The notes under the pieces were generated by a model that worked only from the letters and a program-made list of their open reading frames with translations, was not told the origin of the DNA and searched no databases. A stretch of 64,000 nucleotides of DNA from JTS-AC122 sp050246015 (GTDB lineage: Bacteria > Planctomycetota > Phycisphaerae > Phycisphaerales > UBA1924), in NCBI GenBank assembly GCA_050246015.1, contig JBFWWU010000014.1, positions 1 to 64,000 on the forward strand. Reading direction: 5' to 3'. The position numbers were made by a program, and so were the translations under genes. Positions 35,646-46,500 of the stretch are shown here, piece after piece. How positions within the stretch are numbered: the stretch's first letter is position 1; every line of letters starts with the position of its first letter.

Positions 35646-35822
35646 TCCGAAAAGGGGAGCGCTGGGGTCGGGATCGTCAACGATGCCCCGCGCGTCGGGC
35701 GCGGCGTTGCGGCGCGGTGAGCAGGGCTTCGTCGCCGCGCCGCGGCGTGCGCGGGAGGTTTGCCCCGTCAGCGAGCGCTCGCGAGTGACTTGACGGCAAA
35801 GCGGTGGAACAATCGACACCAC

Positions 35823-37226
35823 ATGGCTACCAGCGGCCCGGGTGATGCGCCGGGTTCAAACACATCCGCGTCGAGCACGGACCCAGTCAAGGATGCCCGC
35901 CAGGGGCCTTCGTCCGTTCGGGCGGATGACGCTCCGCACGATCCGTTCGCGGCCGTCCGGGTCGCCAACTACCGCCTCTTTGCGAGCGGGTTTGTCTTCT
36001 CATCCACGGGGTTGCAGATGCTCGCGACCGCGCTGGGGTGGGAGATGTACGACCGCACGAGCGATCCGTTCGTGCTCGGGCTGGTGGGGCTATGCCGGGC
36101 GCTCCCGGTCGTGCTGATGGCGCTCCCGGCGGGGTACGTGATCGACTCGTTCGAGCGGCGTCGCGTGCTGGTGATGACACAGGTGGGCTTTGCGCTCGCA
36201 GCGGGCCTGCTCGCGCTGGTTTCGCGCGAGCGGGTGCCGCTCTGGATCATGTTCGTGCTTATCACGTTGATGGGGTGCGTGCGGTCGTTCAACGGCCCGG
36301 TGCGGTCGTCGCTGCTCCCGGACCTGGTGCCGGAGGGGACCTTCGCGAACGCCGTCACGTGGAACAGTTTCATGTTCCAGATCTCGGCGATCGGGGGCCC
36401 GCTGCTGGCGGGGTGGATCATCCACGCGGCGGGCGCGGCGTGGCCGGTGTACCTGTGCACCTCGGGGGGATGCACGGTGTTCGCGCTGTCGTCGATCTGG
36501 CTTCGCCCGTTGCGCGCCCACGCCGTGAGCGCGGGGGGCAGCAGGGGCGCGCCGCGGCGGCTGTCGCTGCGCGGGATGGTGGCCGGCATGTCCCATGTCT
36601 GGCGCGAACGGACCATCCTCGCCGCGATCGCGCTGGACCTTTTCGCGGTGCTGCTGGGCGGGGCCACCGCGCTCCTGCCGGTCTACGCCGACGACATTCT
36701 GCATGTCGGCCCGGTCGGGCTCGGGTGGCTCAAGGCCGCGCCGTTCATCGGCGCGGCGGTGATGGGGGTGGTGCTGGCGTACGTGCCGCTGCGACGCCGC
36801 GCCGGCATCAAGACGCTCGTGTGCGTCGCCGGGTTCGGCGCGTGCACGATCGTCTTCGGGTTGTCCACGAGTTTCGTCCTGTCGATGGGCGCGCTGATTG
36901 TCCTGGGCGCGCTCGACGCGGTGAGCGTAGTGGTGCGGCATGTGCTGGTTCAGATCCGCACGCCGCGCGAACTCCGCGGGCGAGTCTCCGCCGTCAATAG
37001 CGTGTTCATCGAGTGCAGCAACGAACTGGGCGGTTTTGAATCCGGTGCGGTCGCCCGTCTCGCGACGTCGGTCGGAGGGGTCACGACCGCCGTGGGTTCG
37101 GTGATCAGCGTCGTCTCGGGGGGCATCGGTACGATCATCGTCGTGATCGGTGTGGCGTTGCTGCTTCCGGAGATGCGGAAACTTGACCGGCTGGAGCACG
37201 ACAGCGGGGAGCCGCGGCGGACCTAG
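35823..37226 (+). CDS. MFS transporter, EntS-like
   Basis: 467 residues from ATG 35823. A charged, Ser/Ala-rich head of about 45 residues precedes 12 membrane spans. Loop 2-3 has the MFS motif AGYVIDSFERRRVLVMTQ, a variant of GxLaDrxGRrr, and GPVRSSLLPDLVPEGTFANAV and QIRTPRELRGRVSAVNSVF are typical of the MFS_3 group that includes the enterobactin exporter EntS. The substrate is unknown. The frame is open about 20 codons before the ATG without a better start. Confidence 0.9.
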   Translation: MATSGPGDAPGSNTSASSTDPVKDARQGPSSVRADDAPHDPFAAVRVANYRLFASGFVFSSTGLQMLATALGWEMYDRTSDPFVLGLVGLCRALPVVLMALPAGYVIDSFERRRVLVMTQVGFALAAGLLALVSRERVPLWIMFVLITLMGCVRSFNGPVRSSLLPDLVPEGTFANAVTWNSFMFQISAIGGPLLAGWIIHAAGAAWPVYLCTSGGCTVFALSSIWLRPLRAHAVSAGGSRGAPRRLSLRGMVAGMSHVWRERTILAAIALDLFAVLLGGATALLPVYADDILHVGPVGLGWLKAAPFIGAAVMGVVLAYVPLRRRAGIKTLVCVAGFGACTIVFGLSTSFVLSMGALIVLGALDAVSVVVRHVLVQIRTPRELRGRVSAVNSVFIECSNELGGFESGAVARLATSVGGVTTAVGSVISVVSGGIGTIIVVIGVALLLPEMRKLDRLEHDSGEPRRT

Positions 37227-37317
37227 CCTTCCCCGCGCCACGGCCGCCGGGCATCCGGTATTGCGGTCCCGATCTGAACGCCGATACACTCCCGCAGACG
37301 CCTTGTTCTCTTCCCCC

Positions 37318-39486
37318 ATGATGAGCACCGACATGAACCGACCGAACCGTCTGTCTCGATTCGTACTGACCCTCTCGGCGCCTGCCACGCTCCTGCTGGC
37401 GTGTGGCACGACGCCCGCCCAGCCGACCTCGGCGTCCGCGAGCGCCTCGAAGCAACCCGCGGATCGAATGGCCGACGTCTCGGAGGACGTGCGGACGCAG
37501 ATCGCCAAGGCGCGCGACGCCGTGTTTCCCGCGCTGGTGCACATCGAGGTCGTCTTCGTCAATCACTACGGGGGCAAGGAAGTGAAGAACCGCGCCAGCG
37601 GCTCCGGCACCATCATCTCCCCCGAGGGATACGTCCTCACCAACGCCCACGTCACCAACGACGGCGTGAAGTTCTGGTGCACGCTCTCGGACAAGCGCCG
37701 CATCCCCGCGACCCTCGTGGGGGAGGACCCGTTCACCGACCTCGCCGTGCTGCAGATCGATAAGAAGGAGGCGTTCGCGCCCGGATCACCGACGGCCGTC
37801 GCGACGTTCGGCGATTCCGATGCGCTCAACGTCGGTGATTATGTGCTCGCGATGGGGTCGCCCTTCTCGCTCTCGCGCACCGTGACGCTCGGCGTCGTGT
37901 CGAACAACGAACGCGTCTTCACCAGCGGCGCGGGTGACATCGACACGATGACGATCGACGGTTCGCAGCGCACCGGCATCTTCACCAACTGGATCCAGCA
38001 CGACGCGCTCATCAACCCCGGCAACTCCGGAGGCCCGCTCGTGAGCCTCAAGGGGCAGATCATCGGCGTCAACACGCGCGGCGGCTCGGGGCTCTCGTTC
38101 GCCACGCCCAGCAACCTTGCCCGCGCCGTCGCCGAGTCGCTCATCAAGAACGGCGAGGTCGTCCGCAGTTCGCTGGGAATTAGTTTTCGCCAGATCGAAG
38201 AGACCGGGTTCGACCACGGCGTCTTCGTCGATTCCGTCGAGAAGGACGGGCCGGCGGCGGAAGCGGGGATCGAAGCCGGCGACCTCATTCTCTCCATCAA
38301 CGGGGAGCCCGTGACGGTGCGCTTCCCTGAGCAGATCCCGCCGCTGCTGAAGCAGATGGCCGAGTTGCCCGTCGGCTCGAAGGTCGAGGCGACGTACGAG
38401 CGGCGCGGCGCAGCGGGGAAGGCGACCATCACGACCAAGAAACTGCTGAAGGAAAAGGCGGACGAGGAATCGCTCCGCGACTGGGGGATGACGGCGAAGA
38501 AGATCAACGAACGCATGGCGCGGTACCTGCGGCTCGATTCGACCGACGGCGTGTACGTGGACAGCACCCGCTCCGGATCGGTGGCGCAGATGGCCGAGCC
38601 CGCGATCGAAGGGGGCGACATCATCCGCGAGATCGACGGCAAGCCGATGAAGACCCTGTCGGACGTCATCGAGTACTACAAGTCGATCGCCGCGATGGAG
38701 AAGCCGCCGGAGTACGTGCTGGTGCAGTATGAGCGGCAGGGGAAGAACTACGTGACGCTGATGAAGTCGCGTCCCGACAAGCCGCAGGACCCGGTGCGCG
38801 AGTTGCCCAAGGCGTGGATCGGCGTGGCGACGCAGCCGTTCTTGCAGCGCATCGCCGACAAAATGGGAGCGGGGTACGAGCCGGGGTTCCGTGTGACGCG
38901 CGTGTACCCCGGGACCAGGGCGGCCGAGGCAGGGATCAAGGTCGGCGACCTGATCGTCGGGATCAACAAAGACAAACTGAGGCCGCGCGGGATGCAGGAA
39001 GCGGGCGCGTTCACTCGCGCGGTGAAGAACGTGCCGATCGACGACACGGCGGAGATCTCCATCATCCGCGACGGGACGGCCATGAAGATCCCGGTCGTGA
39101 TGGAAAAGTCGCGCACGACGCCGGAAGAAGCGCGGCGCGATCGCAACCAGGATTTCGAGATGACGGTGCGCGAGATTACGTTCTTCGACCGCGACGACAA
39201 CCGCTGGGACCAGAGCGTGTCGGGCGTGATCATCGACAGTGCCGATTCGGCGGGATGGGCGGGTCTGGGGGGCCTGCGCGGCGGCGACCTGATCCAGCGC
39301 ATCGACGATTACAAGATCGAGTCTCTTGAGGATTACCGCAAGGCAATGACGGAGATCACGAAAGCGAAGCCGAAGCGTGTTGTGTTCGTTGTGCTGCGCG
39401 GTCTGGCGACGTCGTTCCGGTTCATCGAGCCCGCGTGGGGCGCGGAGGAGAAGCCGGACGACGCGCCGGCGGCGCCGTCGAAGTAG
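37318..39486 (+). CDS. HtrA/DegP-family serine protease with several PDZ domains, lipoprotein
   Basis: 722 residues from ATG 37318; ATG 37333 is an alternative. The signal ends in LLLAC with Cys29 as probable lipid-attachment site. The trypsin-like domain (about 55-270) has an intact triad: His111 in LTNAHVT, Asp141 in FTDLAVLQ and Ser237 in PGNSGGPL. Three or four PDZ-like domains follow: about 270-390 (GVFVDSVEKDGPAAEAGI), 420-510 (DGVYVDSTRSGSVAQMA), 520-620 (GFRVTRVYPGTRAAEAGI) and 640-705 (GVIIDSADSAGWAGLGG). Classical DegP has two. It probably serves periplasmic protein quality control. Confidence 0.93.
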   Translation: MMSTDMNRPNRLSRFVLTLSAPATLLLACGTTPAQPTSASASASKQPADRMADVSEDVRTQIAKARDAVFPALVHIEVVFVNHYGGKEVKNRASGSGTIISPEGYVLTNAHVTNDGVKFWCTLSDKRRIPATLVGEDPFTDLAVLQIDKKEAFAPGSPTAVATFGDSDALNVGDYVLAMGSPFSLSRTVTLGVVSNNERVFTSGAGDIDTMTIDGSQRTGIFTNWIQHDALINPGNSGGPLVSLKGQIIGVNTRGGSGLSFATPSNLARAVAESLIKNGEVVRSSLGISFRQIEETGFDHGVFVDSVEKDGPAAEAGIEAGDLILSINGEPVTVRFPEQIPPLLKQMAELPVGSKVEATYERRGAAGKATITTKKLLKEKADEESLRDWGMTAKKINERMARYLRLDSTDGVYVDSTRSGSVAQMAEPAIEGGDIIREIDGKPMKTLSDVIEYYKSIAAMEKPPEYVLVQYERQGKNYVTLMKSRPDKPQDPVRELPKAWIGVATQPFLQRIADKMGAGYEPGFRVTRVYPGTRAAEAGIKVGDLIVGINKDKLRPRGMQEAGAFTRAVKNVPIDDTAEISIIRDGTAMKIPVVMEKSRTTPEEARRDRNQDFEMTVREITFFDRDDNRWDQSVSGVIIDSADSAGWAGLGGLRGGDLIQRIDDYKIESLEDYRKAMTEITKAKPKRVVFVVLRGLATSFRFIEPAWGAEEKPDDAPAAPSK

Positions 39487-39499
39487 CGGTTCTTGATTC

Positions 39500-40897
39500 C
39501 TATGGATTTGATCCGGGTTCTGCGCAGTTCGTGGGGGCCACCCCGGCGTTGGGCCCTTCCTGCTCGCGCACGCCCAGCATCAGGACGAGGCCCGCGACAA
39601 ACGCCCCGCACAGCACGAACAACCCGGTGGACTGCGATACCTTCGTGCTCACCAGCGAGAAGACGACCGGCCCGATGATCGCCGCTTTGTACACCATGCC
39701 CCAGAGTCCGAAGAACTCGGCGGCCTTCTCGCGGGGCGTGAGCACGCCGACGAGCGCTCGGCTGGACGTGCCGATCCCGCCCAGCGCGAACCCGATCACG
39801 GCCGAGATCGGCCAGAAGAAGACCTGCGGCGCCTGGAAGCGCTGCATCAGCGCCAGCCCGAGGGTCCCGACGATCCACGCCGCGAGGAACGTCATCACCG
39901 TTCGCCGGTGACCGATCCGGTCCTGATACGCCCCGGCCCCGAACGCCCCGATGCCCGCGGTGATTGACATGATCAGGGCCATCAGGACGAGGTGCCGAAT
40001 CTCAAAGTGCAGCGCGTCGCCGATGATCGCGGCGAAGTAGATGACGGTCTGCGTGCCCAGGCTGTAGATGAAGAAGACGCCGAGAAAGCGGAAGAGTTGC
40101 CGGTGCTTGCTCGCGTCGCGCACGGTCTGCATCAGGCGATGAAACGTTGCCCCGACGATGGAGCGCGCGGGCGGGGTCACGGGCGCCGCGGCGATCGGCG
40201 CATCGGCATGAATCGTGCGTGTGCTTGCCAAGGGGCGAGCCTTTTCCCGGAGGAATATGACCAGGGGGAGCATGCCGATCAGGAACCATCCCGAGGCGAA
40301 GAGAAAGAGCCAGCGCCACTGCCGGGGCTCGTGCAGGCCCAGGCCCCAGAGCGCGACGCCGCAGACCGCCAGCAGCATCAGCGCGCCGATGTAACTCATG
40401 GTCCACCCGATGGCGGAAACGCGGCCCATGGATTCCGGGGTCGAGATCTCGGGGAGAAACGAACCGAGGAAGTTCTCGCCGATCCCGCACGCGAACGCCG
40501 CGGGGATGTACAGGGCGACGGCGAGGGCCATGTCGCCGGGTCCGACAAAGGGCATGGCCGCCATGAGCGCCACGCACGCCCCGCCGGTCACGATCAGCAT
40601 CTCGCGCTTCCACGCCCGCTGGTCGGCCAGGGCACCCAGCACGGGCGACGCGACGACGACGAGCGCCATGCTGACGGCCGCCATCATCCCCCAGGCTCGC
40701 TTGCCGGCGTCTTCGTCGGTCATCCCGGCGGCGTTGACGTAGACGACCTTCTGCATGTAGATCGAAAAGAGCAGGGTGTTGATGAGCAGTTGAAACGACT
40801 GGTTCGCCAGGTCGTACATGCCCCACGCCCAGACTTCGCGGGCGTTCACCGCGGGAGGGAGCGTGCGAAACGGGTTCAGCGCGGCGTACCGGGACAT
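39500..40897 (-). CDS. MFS transporter, UMF1/Atg22-like
   Basis: 465 residues from ATG 40897. The N-terminus WAWGMYDLANQSFQLLINTL is the signature of this MFS subfamily (compare W-A-x-Y-D-W-A-N). Twelve spans are visible, with GALADQRAWKREML and GAYQDRIGHRRTVM as the two cytoplasmic MFS loops. The family exports amino acids or small molecules in eukaryotes; bacterial substrates are unknown. It diverges from the LptB-like ATPase 73 bases away and converges with the protease gene. The protein lacks a signal peptide. Confidence 0.9.
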   Translation of the reverse strand: MSRYAALNPFRTLPPAVNAREVWAWGMYDLANQSFQLLINTLLFSIYMQKVVYVNAAGMTDEDAGKRAWGMMAAVSMALVVVASPVLGALADQRAWKREMLIVTGGACVALMAAMPFVGPGDMALAVALYIPAAFACGIGENFLGSFLPEISTPESMGRVSAIGWTMSYIGALMLLAVCGVALWGLGLHEPRQWRWLFLFASGWFLIGMLPLVIFLREKARPLASTRTIHADAPIAAAPVTPPARSIVGATFHRLMQTVRDASKHRQLFRFLGVFFIYSLGTQTVIYFAAIIGDALHFEIRHLVLMALIMSITAGIGAFGAGAYQDRIGHRRTVMTFLAAWIVGTLGLALMQRFQAPQVFFWPISAVIGFALGGIGTSSRALVGVLTPREKAAEFFGLWGMVYKAAIIGPVVFSLVSTKVSQSTGLFVLCGAFVAGLVLMLGVREQEGPNAGVAPTNCAEPGSNP

Positions 40898-40969
40898 GGA
40901 GGCATCGTTGCCGCACCGGGACCTCGACGCCACCCGCTGATCGGCCGCCGGATCGCATACCCTCACGTC

Positions 40970-41764
40970 GTGCCGCTGTTGCAGGCGTACAACCTGAAGA
41001 AAACGTACGGCGACCGCACCGTCGTCGCCGGCGTCTCTTTTCACGTCGAGCAGGCCGAGATCGTGGGTCTGCTCGGGCGCAACGGGGCGGGCAAGACGAC
41101 GTCGTTCCGGATGACGGTCGGCATGATCGAAGCCGATGGCGGTCGCGTCCTCTTCAACGACAAGGACATCACCGCGCTGCCGATGTTCAAGCGGGCACGC
41201 CTGGGGATGGGGTACCTGAGCCAGGAGCCGAGCGTCTTCCAGCGGATGACGTGCGAGCAGAACCTGCTGGCGATTCTTGAAACACTGTCCGGGTACGGCG
41301 GCATCGGCGGGCGTCGAAAGCGAAAGAAGCGTGCCGCCGAACTCCTGGCGCAGTTCGGCCTGTCCCACAAGGCCAAGCATCAAGCACGCACGTGTTCGGG
41401 GGGCGAGCGCCGGAAACTCGAGATCGCCCGCGCCCTGGTGACCGATCCCAAGATCATTCTGCTCGACGAGCCGTTCAGCGGCGTCGATCCCATCGCGGTC
41501 GAGAGCCTGCAGCGAGAAATCCGGAGCCTGGCGCGGCGCGGCATCGCGTGCCTGGTCACCGATCACAACGTGCAGCAGACGCTGCGGGTCTGCGACCGCG
41601 CGTACATCATCGACGAGGGGAAGAAGTTCGCCGAGGGCACGCCGAGGGAACTGATCAACAACGAACTCGTCAAGCGCGTCTACCTTGGGTCGCTCTTCCG
41701 CGGGGACGAGTTTGACCGCCCGATGGAAGCCGCGTCCGAACCGATCACCGAATCCGCGGTATGA
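40970..41764 (+). CDS. lptB: LptB-like ABC transporter ATP-binding protein
   Basis: 264 residues from GTG 40970 (PLLQAYNLKKTYG follows). Motifs: Walker A GLLGRNGAGKTTSF, Q-loop GYLSQEPSVFQRM, signature TCSGGERRKLEIARAL (SGGE), Walker B ILLDEPFSGVDP and His switch LVTDHN. The SQEPSVF and DHNVQQTL stretches are characteristic of LptB, the ATPase that powers lipopolysaccharide transport to the outer membrane. lptC, lptA and lptFG are not adjacent. The C-terminal 20 residues are an extension. The longer upstream frame is the complement of the MFS gene. Confidence 0.88.
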   Translation: MPLLQAYNLKKTYGDRTVVAGVSFHVEQAEIVGLLGRNGAGKTTSFRMTVGMIEADGGRVLFNDKDITALPMFKRARLGMGYLSQEPSVFQRMTCEQNLLAILETLSGYGGIGGRRKRKKRAAELLAQFGLSHKAKHQARTCSGGERRKLEIARALVTDPKIILLDEPFSGVDPIAVESLQREIRSLARRGIACLVTDHNVQQTLRVCDRAYIIDEGKKFAEGTPRELINNELVKRVYLGSLFRGDEFDRPMEAASEPITESAV

Positions 41765-41875
41765 GCGAACCGGCGACGATTCGTTCCGGGCCGGTCGATC
41801 GCGTCCGGCCTCGTGCGGCACCTCGTGGGAGGGGGTATCCCGCCCGCATCGACGGCTTCGACATCCCTTGCATTG

Positions 41876-43399
41876 CTACCCCAACTCCTCGATCGCCTGC
41901 GAAACGGTCCGCACGCGCACGAGTTCCACATCCTTGGCATTGATGGATTCGGCGGCCTTGCCTCGCACCGCCGGGATCACGACGCGTCGGAAACCCAGCC
42001 GCGCCGCTTCGCGCACGCGCTGCTCGATGCTCGACACGGCCCGCGCCTCACCGCCAAGCCCGACTTCGCCCACGACCGCGGTCCCAGCCGGCAGGCTCTT
42101 TCGCAGGTGCGCGCCGGCAATCGCGAGGAGGAGCGCCAGGTCCGAGGCCGGCTCGACGACGCGAAGCCCGCCGACCGACGATGCGAAGATATCGCGGTCT
42201 GCCAGACGCATCCCGGCGTGCTGCTCCAGCACGGCGATGAGCATCGCGAGCCGGTTGGCGTCGAGCCCGGAACTCTTCCGCTTGGCCGCGCCCAGAAATC
42301 CAGTCGCCGTCAGCGCCTGCACCTCGACCATCACGCACCGCAGACCGGACATGATCGGGCACACCACGCTCCCGACACGTCCCTTGCCGCCCGCGCCGGC
42401 GTCCGCGGACGATGCCGCGACACCCAGTCCCTCGGGCGCTTCGCGGAGCCCGGACCCGGTCATCTCGAAGATGCCGATTTCCAGCGTGGTCCCGAATCGG
42501 TTCTTCACGCCGCGGATGATGCGGTGGGCGTGGTACCGGTCGCCCTCGAAGTACAGCACGGCATCGACCAGATGCTCCAGCAGCCTGGGCCCGGCGAGTT
42601 GTCCATCCTTGGTCACGTGCCCCACCAGAACGATCGCGACACCGGTCAACTTGGCGAGGTACACCAGTTCCGAGCAGCATCGCCGGAGTTGCGCCGCGCT
42701 GCCCGGCGACGCGTCGATGTCCCCTTTGTACACCATCTGCACCGAATCGATCACCACCACGTCCGGCCCGACACGCCGCACCTGCTCGACAATCCGCGCG
42801 AGGTTTGTGTCGGCGAGCACGAACAGCGAAGAGGCCCTCTCGCCGTTTCCCAGCCGTCCGGCGGACACGCCCAGCCGATCCGCGCGCATCGCGATCTGCT
42901 CGGCGCTCTCTTCACTGCTGACGTACAGCACCGTTCGCGCGGCATTGCTCTGGACATCGTCGCCGGCAGGCGGCGTCACGTGTCCGCACGCTTCGCAAGC
43001 CGAACTGATCCTCGCCGCTGCTTGCAGCATCAGAGTCGATTTGCCGATCCCCGGATCACCGCCGACGAGCACCACCGACCCCGGCACGAGTCCACCGCCC
43101 AGCACCCGGTCGAGTTCACCAATGCCCGTCGGGATGCGAGGCACCGACGCGGGCGAATCGAGCAACTCGCCGATCGGTCTCGCGCCCGGCGCGGCTCCCG
43201 CGAGTATCTCACCGGCGTCCCCCGACTGTACGATCGAAGCGCCCGCGGCCACGCCACGCTGCGTGTCGGCCTTGGCGCCTTTGGCCTCGCGGTGCTCCTC
43301 GAGCGAATCCCATGCGCCGCAATCCGGGCACTTGCCCATCCATCGCGCCTGCACCCCGCCGCAGGATCGGCAGAGGAATGTCGTGCGGATCTTGGCCAT
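41876..43399 (-). CDS. radA: DNA repair protein RadA
   Basis: 507 residues, slightly longer than the usual 450-460. RadA is a RecA-like ATPase that promotes branch migration of recombination intermediates. The N-terminal zinc finger has Cys10, Cys13, Cys24 and Cys27 (CRSCGG, CPDCGAW). Walker A is GGDPGIGKST at 113-122, Walker B is VVVIDSVQMV, and the RadA-specific KNRFG motif is present near residue 300. The C-terminal Lon-protease-like domain (GEVGLGGEARAV) is complete without catalytic function. It diverges from uvrA 175 bases away. Confidence 0.96.
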   Translation of the reverse strand: MAKIRTTFLCRSCGGVQARWMGKCPDCGAWDSLEEHREAKGAKADTQRGVAAGASIVQSGDAGEILAGAAPGARPIGELLDSPASVPRIPTGIGELDRVLGGGLVPGSVVLVGGDPGIGKSTLMLQAAARISSACEACGHVTPPAGDDVQSNAARTVLYVSSEESAEQIAMRADRLGVSAGRLGNGERASSLFVLADTNLARIVEQVRRVGPDVVVIDSVQMVYKGDIDASPGSAAQLRRCCSELVYLAKLTGVAIVLVGHVTKDGQLAGPRLLEHLVDAVLYFEGDRYHAHRIIRGVKNRFGTTLEIGIFEMTGSGLREAPEGLGVAASSADAGAGGKGRVGSVVCPIMSGLRCVMVEVQALTATGFLGAAKRKSSGLDANRLAMLIAVLEQHAGMRLADRDIFASSVGGLRVVEPASDLALLLAIAGAHLRKSLPAGTAVVGEVGLGGEARAVSSIEQRVREAARLGFRRVVIPAVRGKAAESINAKDVELVRVRTVSQAIEELG

Positions 43400-43574
43400 G
43401 GCGTCAGCGTAGCCGCGGTGTACGACGGATCAGTTGAGGCCGACGGCGCGGGGAACTTGGCGGCGATTCGTGCGTGGGGCTGATGGGGTTTGCACAGGCC
43501 CGCGGCGTGCGCCCCTCGGCTCAGGACGTGCTACCATAAGCCAAACCAATATCCCGCTCTTCAGGACGACCCAC

Positions 43575-46500
43575 GTGCCCAAACCTTCCGGACGCACGAC
43601 GCCAACATCCAAACGCGCATCCTCCGACGACACGAACGGAAGGGTGACGGCGACGGAGCCGGCCAAGCCCGTTCGCATCGATCTCTCCGCCGCATCGAAC
43701 GACCCGAAGCGCCCCGCGTCGGCCAATCGAGCCGAGCGGGATCGCTGCATCTGCGTGCGCGGCGCGCGCGAGCACAACCTCAAGAACATCGACGTCGATA
43801 TTCCGCGCGATCAACTCGTGGTCATCACCGGGCTTTCCGGCTCGGGAAAGTCTTCGCTCGCGTTCGACACGATCTTCGCGGAGGGGCAGCGCAAGTACAT
43901 GGAATCGCTGTCGGCGTACGCGCGGCAGTTCCTGGATCAACTCAAGAAGCCGGACGTTGACGACATCGAGGGCCTTCCGCCGACGATCGCGATTGAACAA
44001 CGCTCCGGCGTCGCCAACCCGCGCTCCACCGTCGCCACCACGACCGAGATCTACGACTATCTCCGGTTGCTCTACGCCCGCTGCGGCAAGCCCGCGTGCT
44101 GGGCGCCGACGAAGATCAAAAAAGACGGATCCGTCGTCGAGCGATGCGGACGACCGATCCAGGCGACCGCATCAACTCAGATCGTCGATGCTGTTCTTGG
44201 GGGGGGCGGGGGGGGCGCTGAGGCGGAGTCTGGGTCCACGCGGCGAATCCTCGTGCTCGCCCCGGTCATCCGCGCCCAGAAGGGCTTCCACAAGGAGGTC
44301 CTGGAAGACTTGCAAAAGCAAGGCTGGAGCCGCGTGCGGGTCAACGGCACGCCGCACGAGATCCGGGAGACGCTAGCCAAAGGGGGTGAGAATCCGCTCG
44401 GCCTGGGGCGATACGAGAAGCACGACATCGACATCATCGTCGATCGCCTGAGCATCCGTGCGGACGCGGTGGACGCCGAGATGCGGCAGCGACTTGCCGA
44501 GTCGATCGAGTCTGCGCTGCGTGCCGCCGACGGAACGGTCATCGTCAGTTTCGAGATGGGAGAGACGGAGGGATCGAGGGATCAAGGGATCAAGAAGGGC
44601 GCGAAGTCACCGTCTTCTGGCGCCTCGTCGTCCGTCCAAACCCCGGGTCCCAAGTCCGAACCGTCATCGTGGCACGATCGCGTCTTCAGCACGAAGCACG
44701 CCTGCGCCATCCACCCGGAATGCTCGCTTCCCGAACTGTCGCCGCGACTGTTCTCGTTCAACTCACACCAGGGGGCGTGCGCGGAGTGTCACGGCCTGGG
44801 GGTGATCATGGAGTTCGACGAGGCTCTCTGCGTGCCGGATCAATCCAGGACGCTCGCGGAGGGCGCGATCAAGCCGTGGAAGGTGCCGCCCCCGATGGGC
44901 CGCTTTTTCCGCAAGCGGCTCAAGGCCTTTACCGACGCCACGGGTGTCAGCCAGAGCATCCCGTATTCGATGATCAGCGAGGATCACCGGCGGATCCTCA
45001 TGTTCGGCGCCACGCCCGCGGACGCGAAGTTTTTCAAGACCCGGTCGGGGAAGCAGGCGGGCGCGGCGTCGTTCGAGGGGGTCGCCGCCTCGCTGCGCCG
45101 CTGGTACGAGCGTTCCGAGTCGTCGTTCATTAAGGAATGGCTCGGGCAATTCATGCGGGAAAAAACCTGCCCTACGTGCCACGGCGACCGGCTGCGCATC
45201 GAAGCCCTCAGCGTGCTCATCAGCAGCGAACACCACGCCGACACCGCCAAGGCGTTTTCCGGCGCGGTGATACCGCGCACGACCTCCGACGGCTACGAAC
45301 TCAACATCGCCGAACTCTCGCGCCTCACCATCACCGACGCGCTGGCGTTCATTCAACGCCTGCGACTCAGCGCCGAGCAGCGCGTCATCGCCGAGCCGAT
45401 CGTCAAGGAAGTTTCAAACCGCCTGGGCTTCCTCGTTTCCGTCGGGCTCGAATACCTTTCGCTTGATCGCAAGACCGGTACGCTCTCGGGCGGCGAAGCC
45501 CAGCGCATCCGCCTGGCGACGCAAGTCGGCTCCAAGCTCGTCGGCGCGTGTTATGTGCTCGATGAGCCGACGATCGGCCTGCACCAGCGCGACAACGCCC
45601 GCCTCATCAAGACCCTCCGGCACCTGGCAGACATCGGCAACTCCGTCCTCGTCGTCGAGCACGACGAGGAGATGATCCGCGCCGCAGACCATGTGCTCGA
45701 CATCGGGCCCGGTCCGGGCATCCACGGGGGGCGCATCGTCGCGCAGGGCGCCGTCGGCGAACTTGCCGCTCGCGCCGCCGAGCACCCGGGTTCGCTCACC
45801 TGCCAGTACCTCGCCGGCGTCCGCGCCATCGCTACCCCCCGCGCCGCCCAGCGCCGCAAACTCTCCGACAAGAACGCGATCGTGATCAAGGGCGCCCGCG
45901 AGAACAACCTCAAGAACATCGACGTCGCGTTCCCCTTGGGCGGGCTCATCTGCGTCACCGGCGTCTCCGGGTCCGGCAAGTCCACCCTCGTCAACGACAT
46001 CCTCCTGGCCGGGCTCAAGCAGCACCTGCTGGGTTCTCGCGACCGCGTGGGCGCTCATGCCAGGATCACCGGTGTGAACAGGATCGACCGCGTGATCGAG
46101 GTCGATCAGTCCCCGATCGGCCGCACGCCGCGCTCCAATCCCGCCACCTACACCGGCATCTTCGACGACATCCGCAAGATCTTCGCCGAGACCAAGGAGG
46201 CCAAGATCCGCGGGTACAAGCCGGGGCGGTTCTCATTCAACGTGCGCGCCCAGAACGGCGGGGGTCGCTGCGAAGCCTGCGAGGGCCAGGGCCTCAAGAA
46301 AATCGAGATGCACTTCCTTCCCGATGTCTTCGTCAACTGCGAGGTCTGCGGCGGCTCTCGCTTCAACCGCGAAACCCTCGAAGTTTCCTACCGCGGCAAG
46401 AACATCGCCGACGTGCTCAAACTCACCGTCGAGCACGCCTGCGACTTCTTCGAGAACCACCCCAAGATCCTCCGCTTCGTCGCGTGTCTCCGCGACGTCG

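Noticed and set aside
36090..37562. A 490-codon minus-strand open frame opposite the MFS gene
   Set aside because: Arg/His/Pro-rich mirror sequence without domains.
41685..43483. Two long plus-strand open frames opposite radA
   Set aside because: No domain, Ser/Arg/Pro-rich mirror sequence; RadA motifs are complete on the minus strand.
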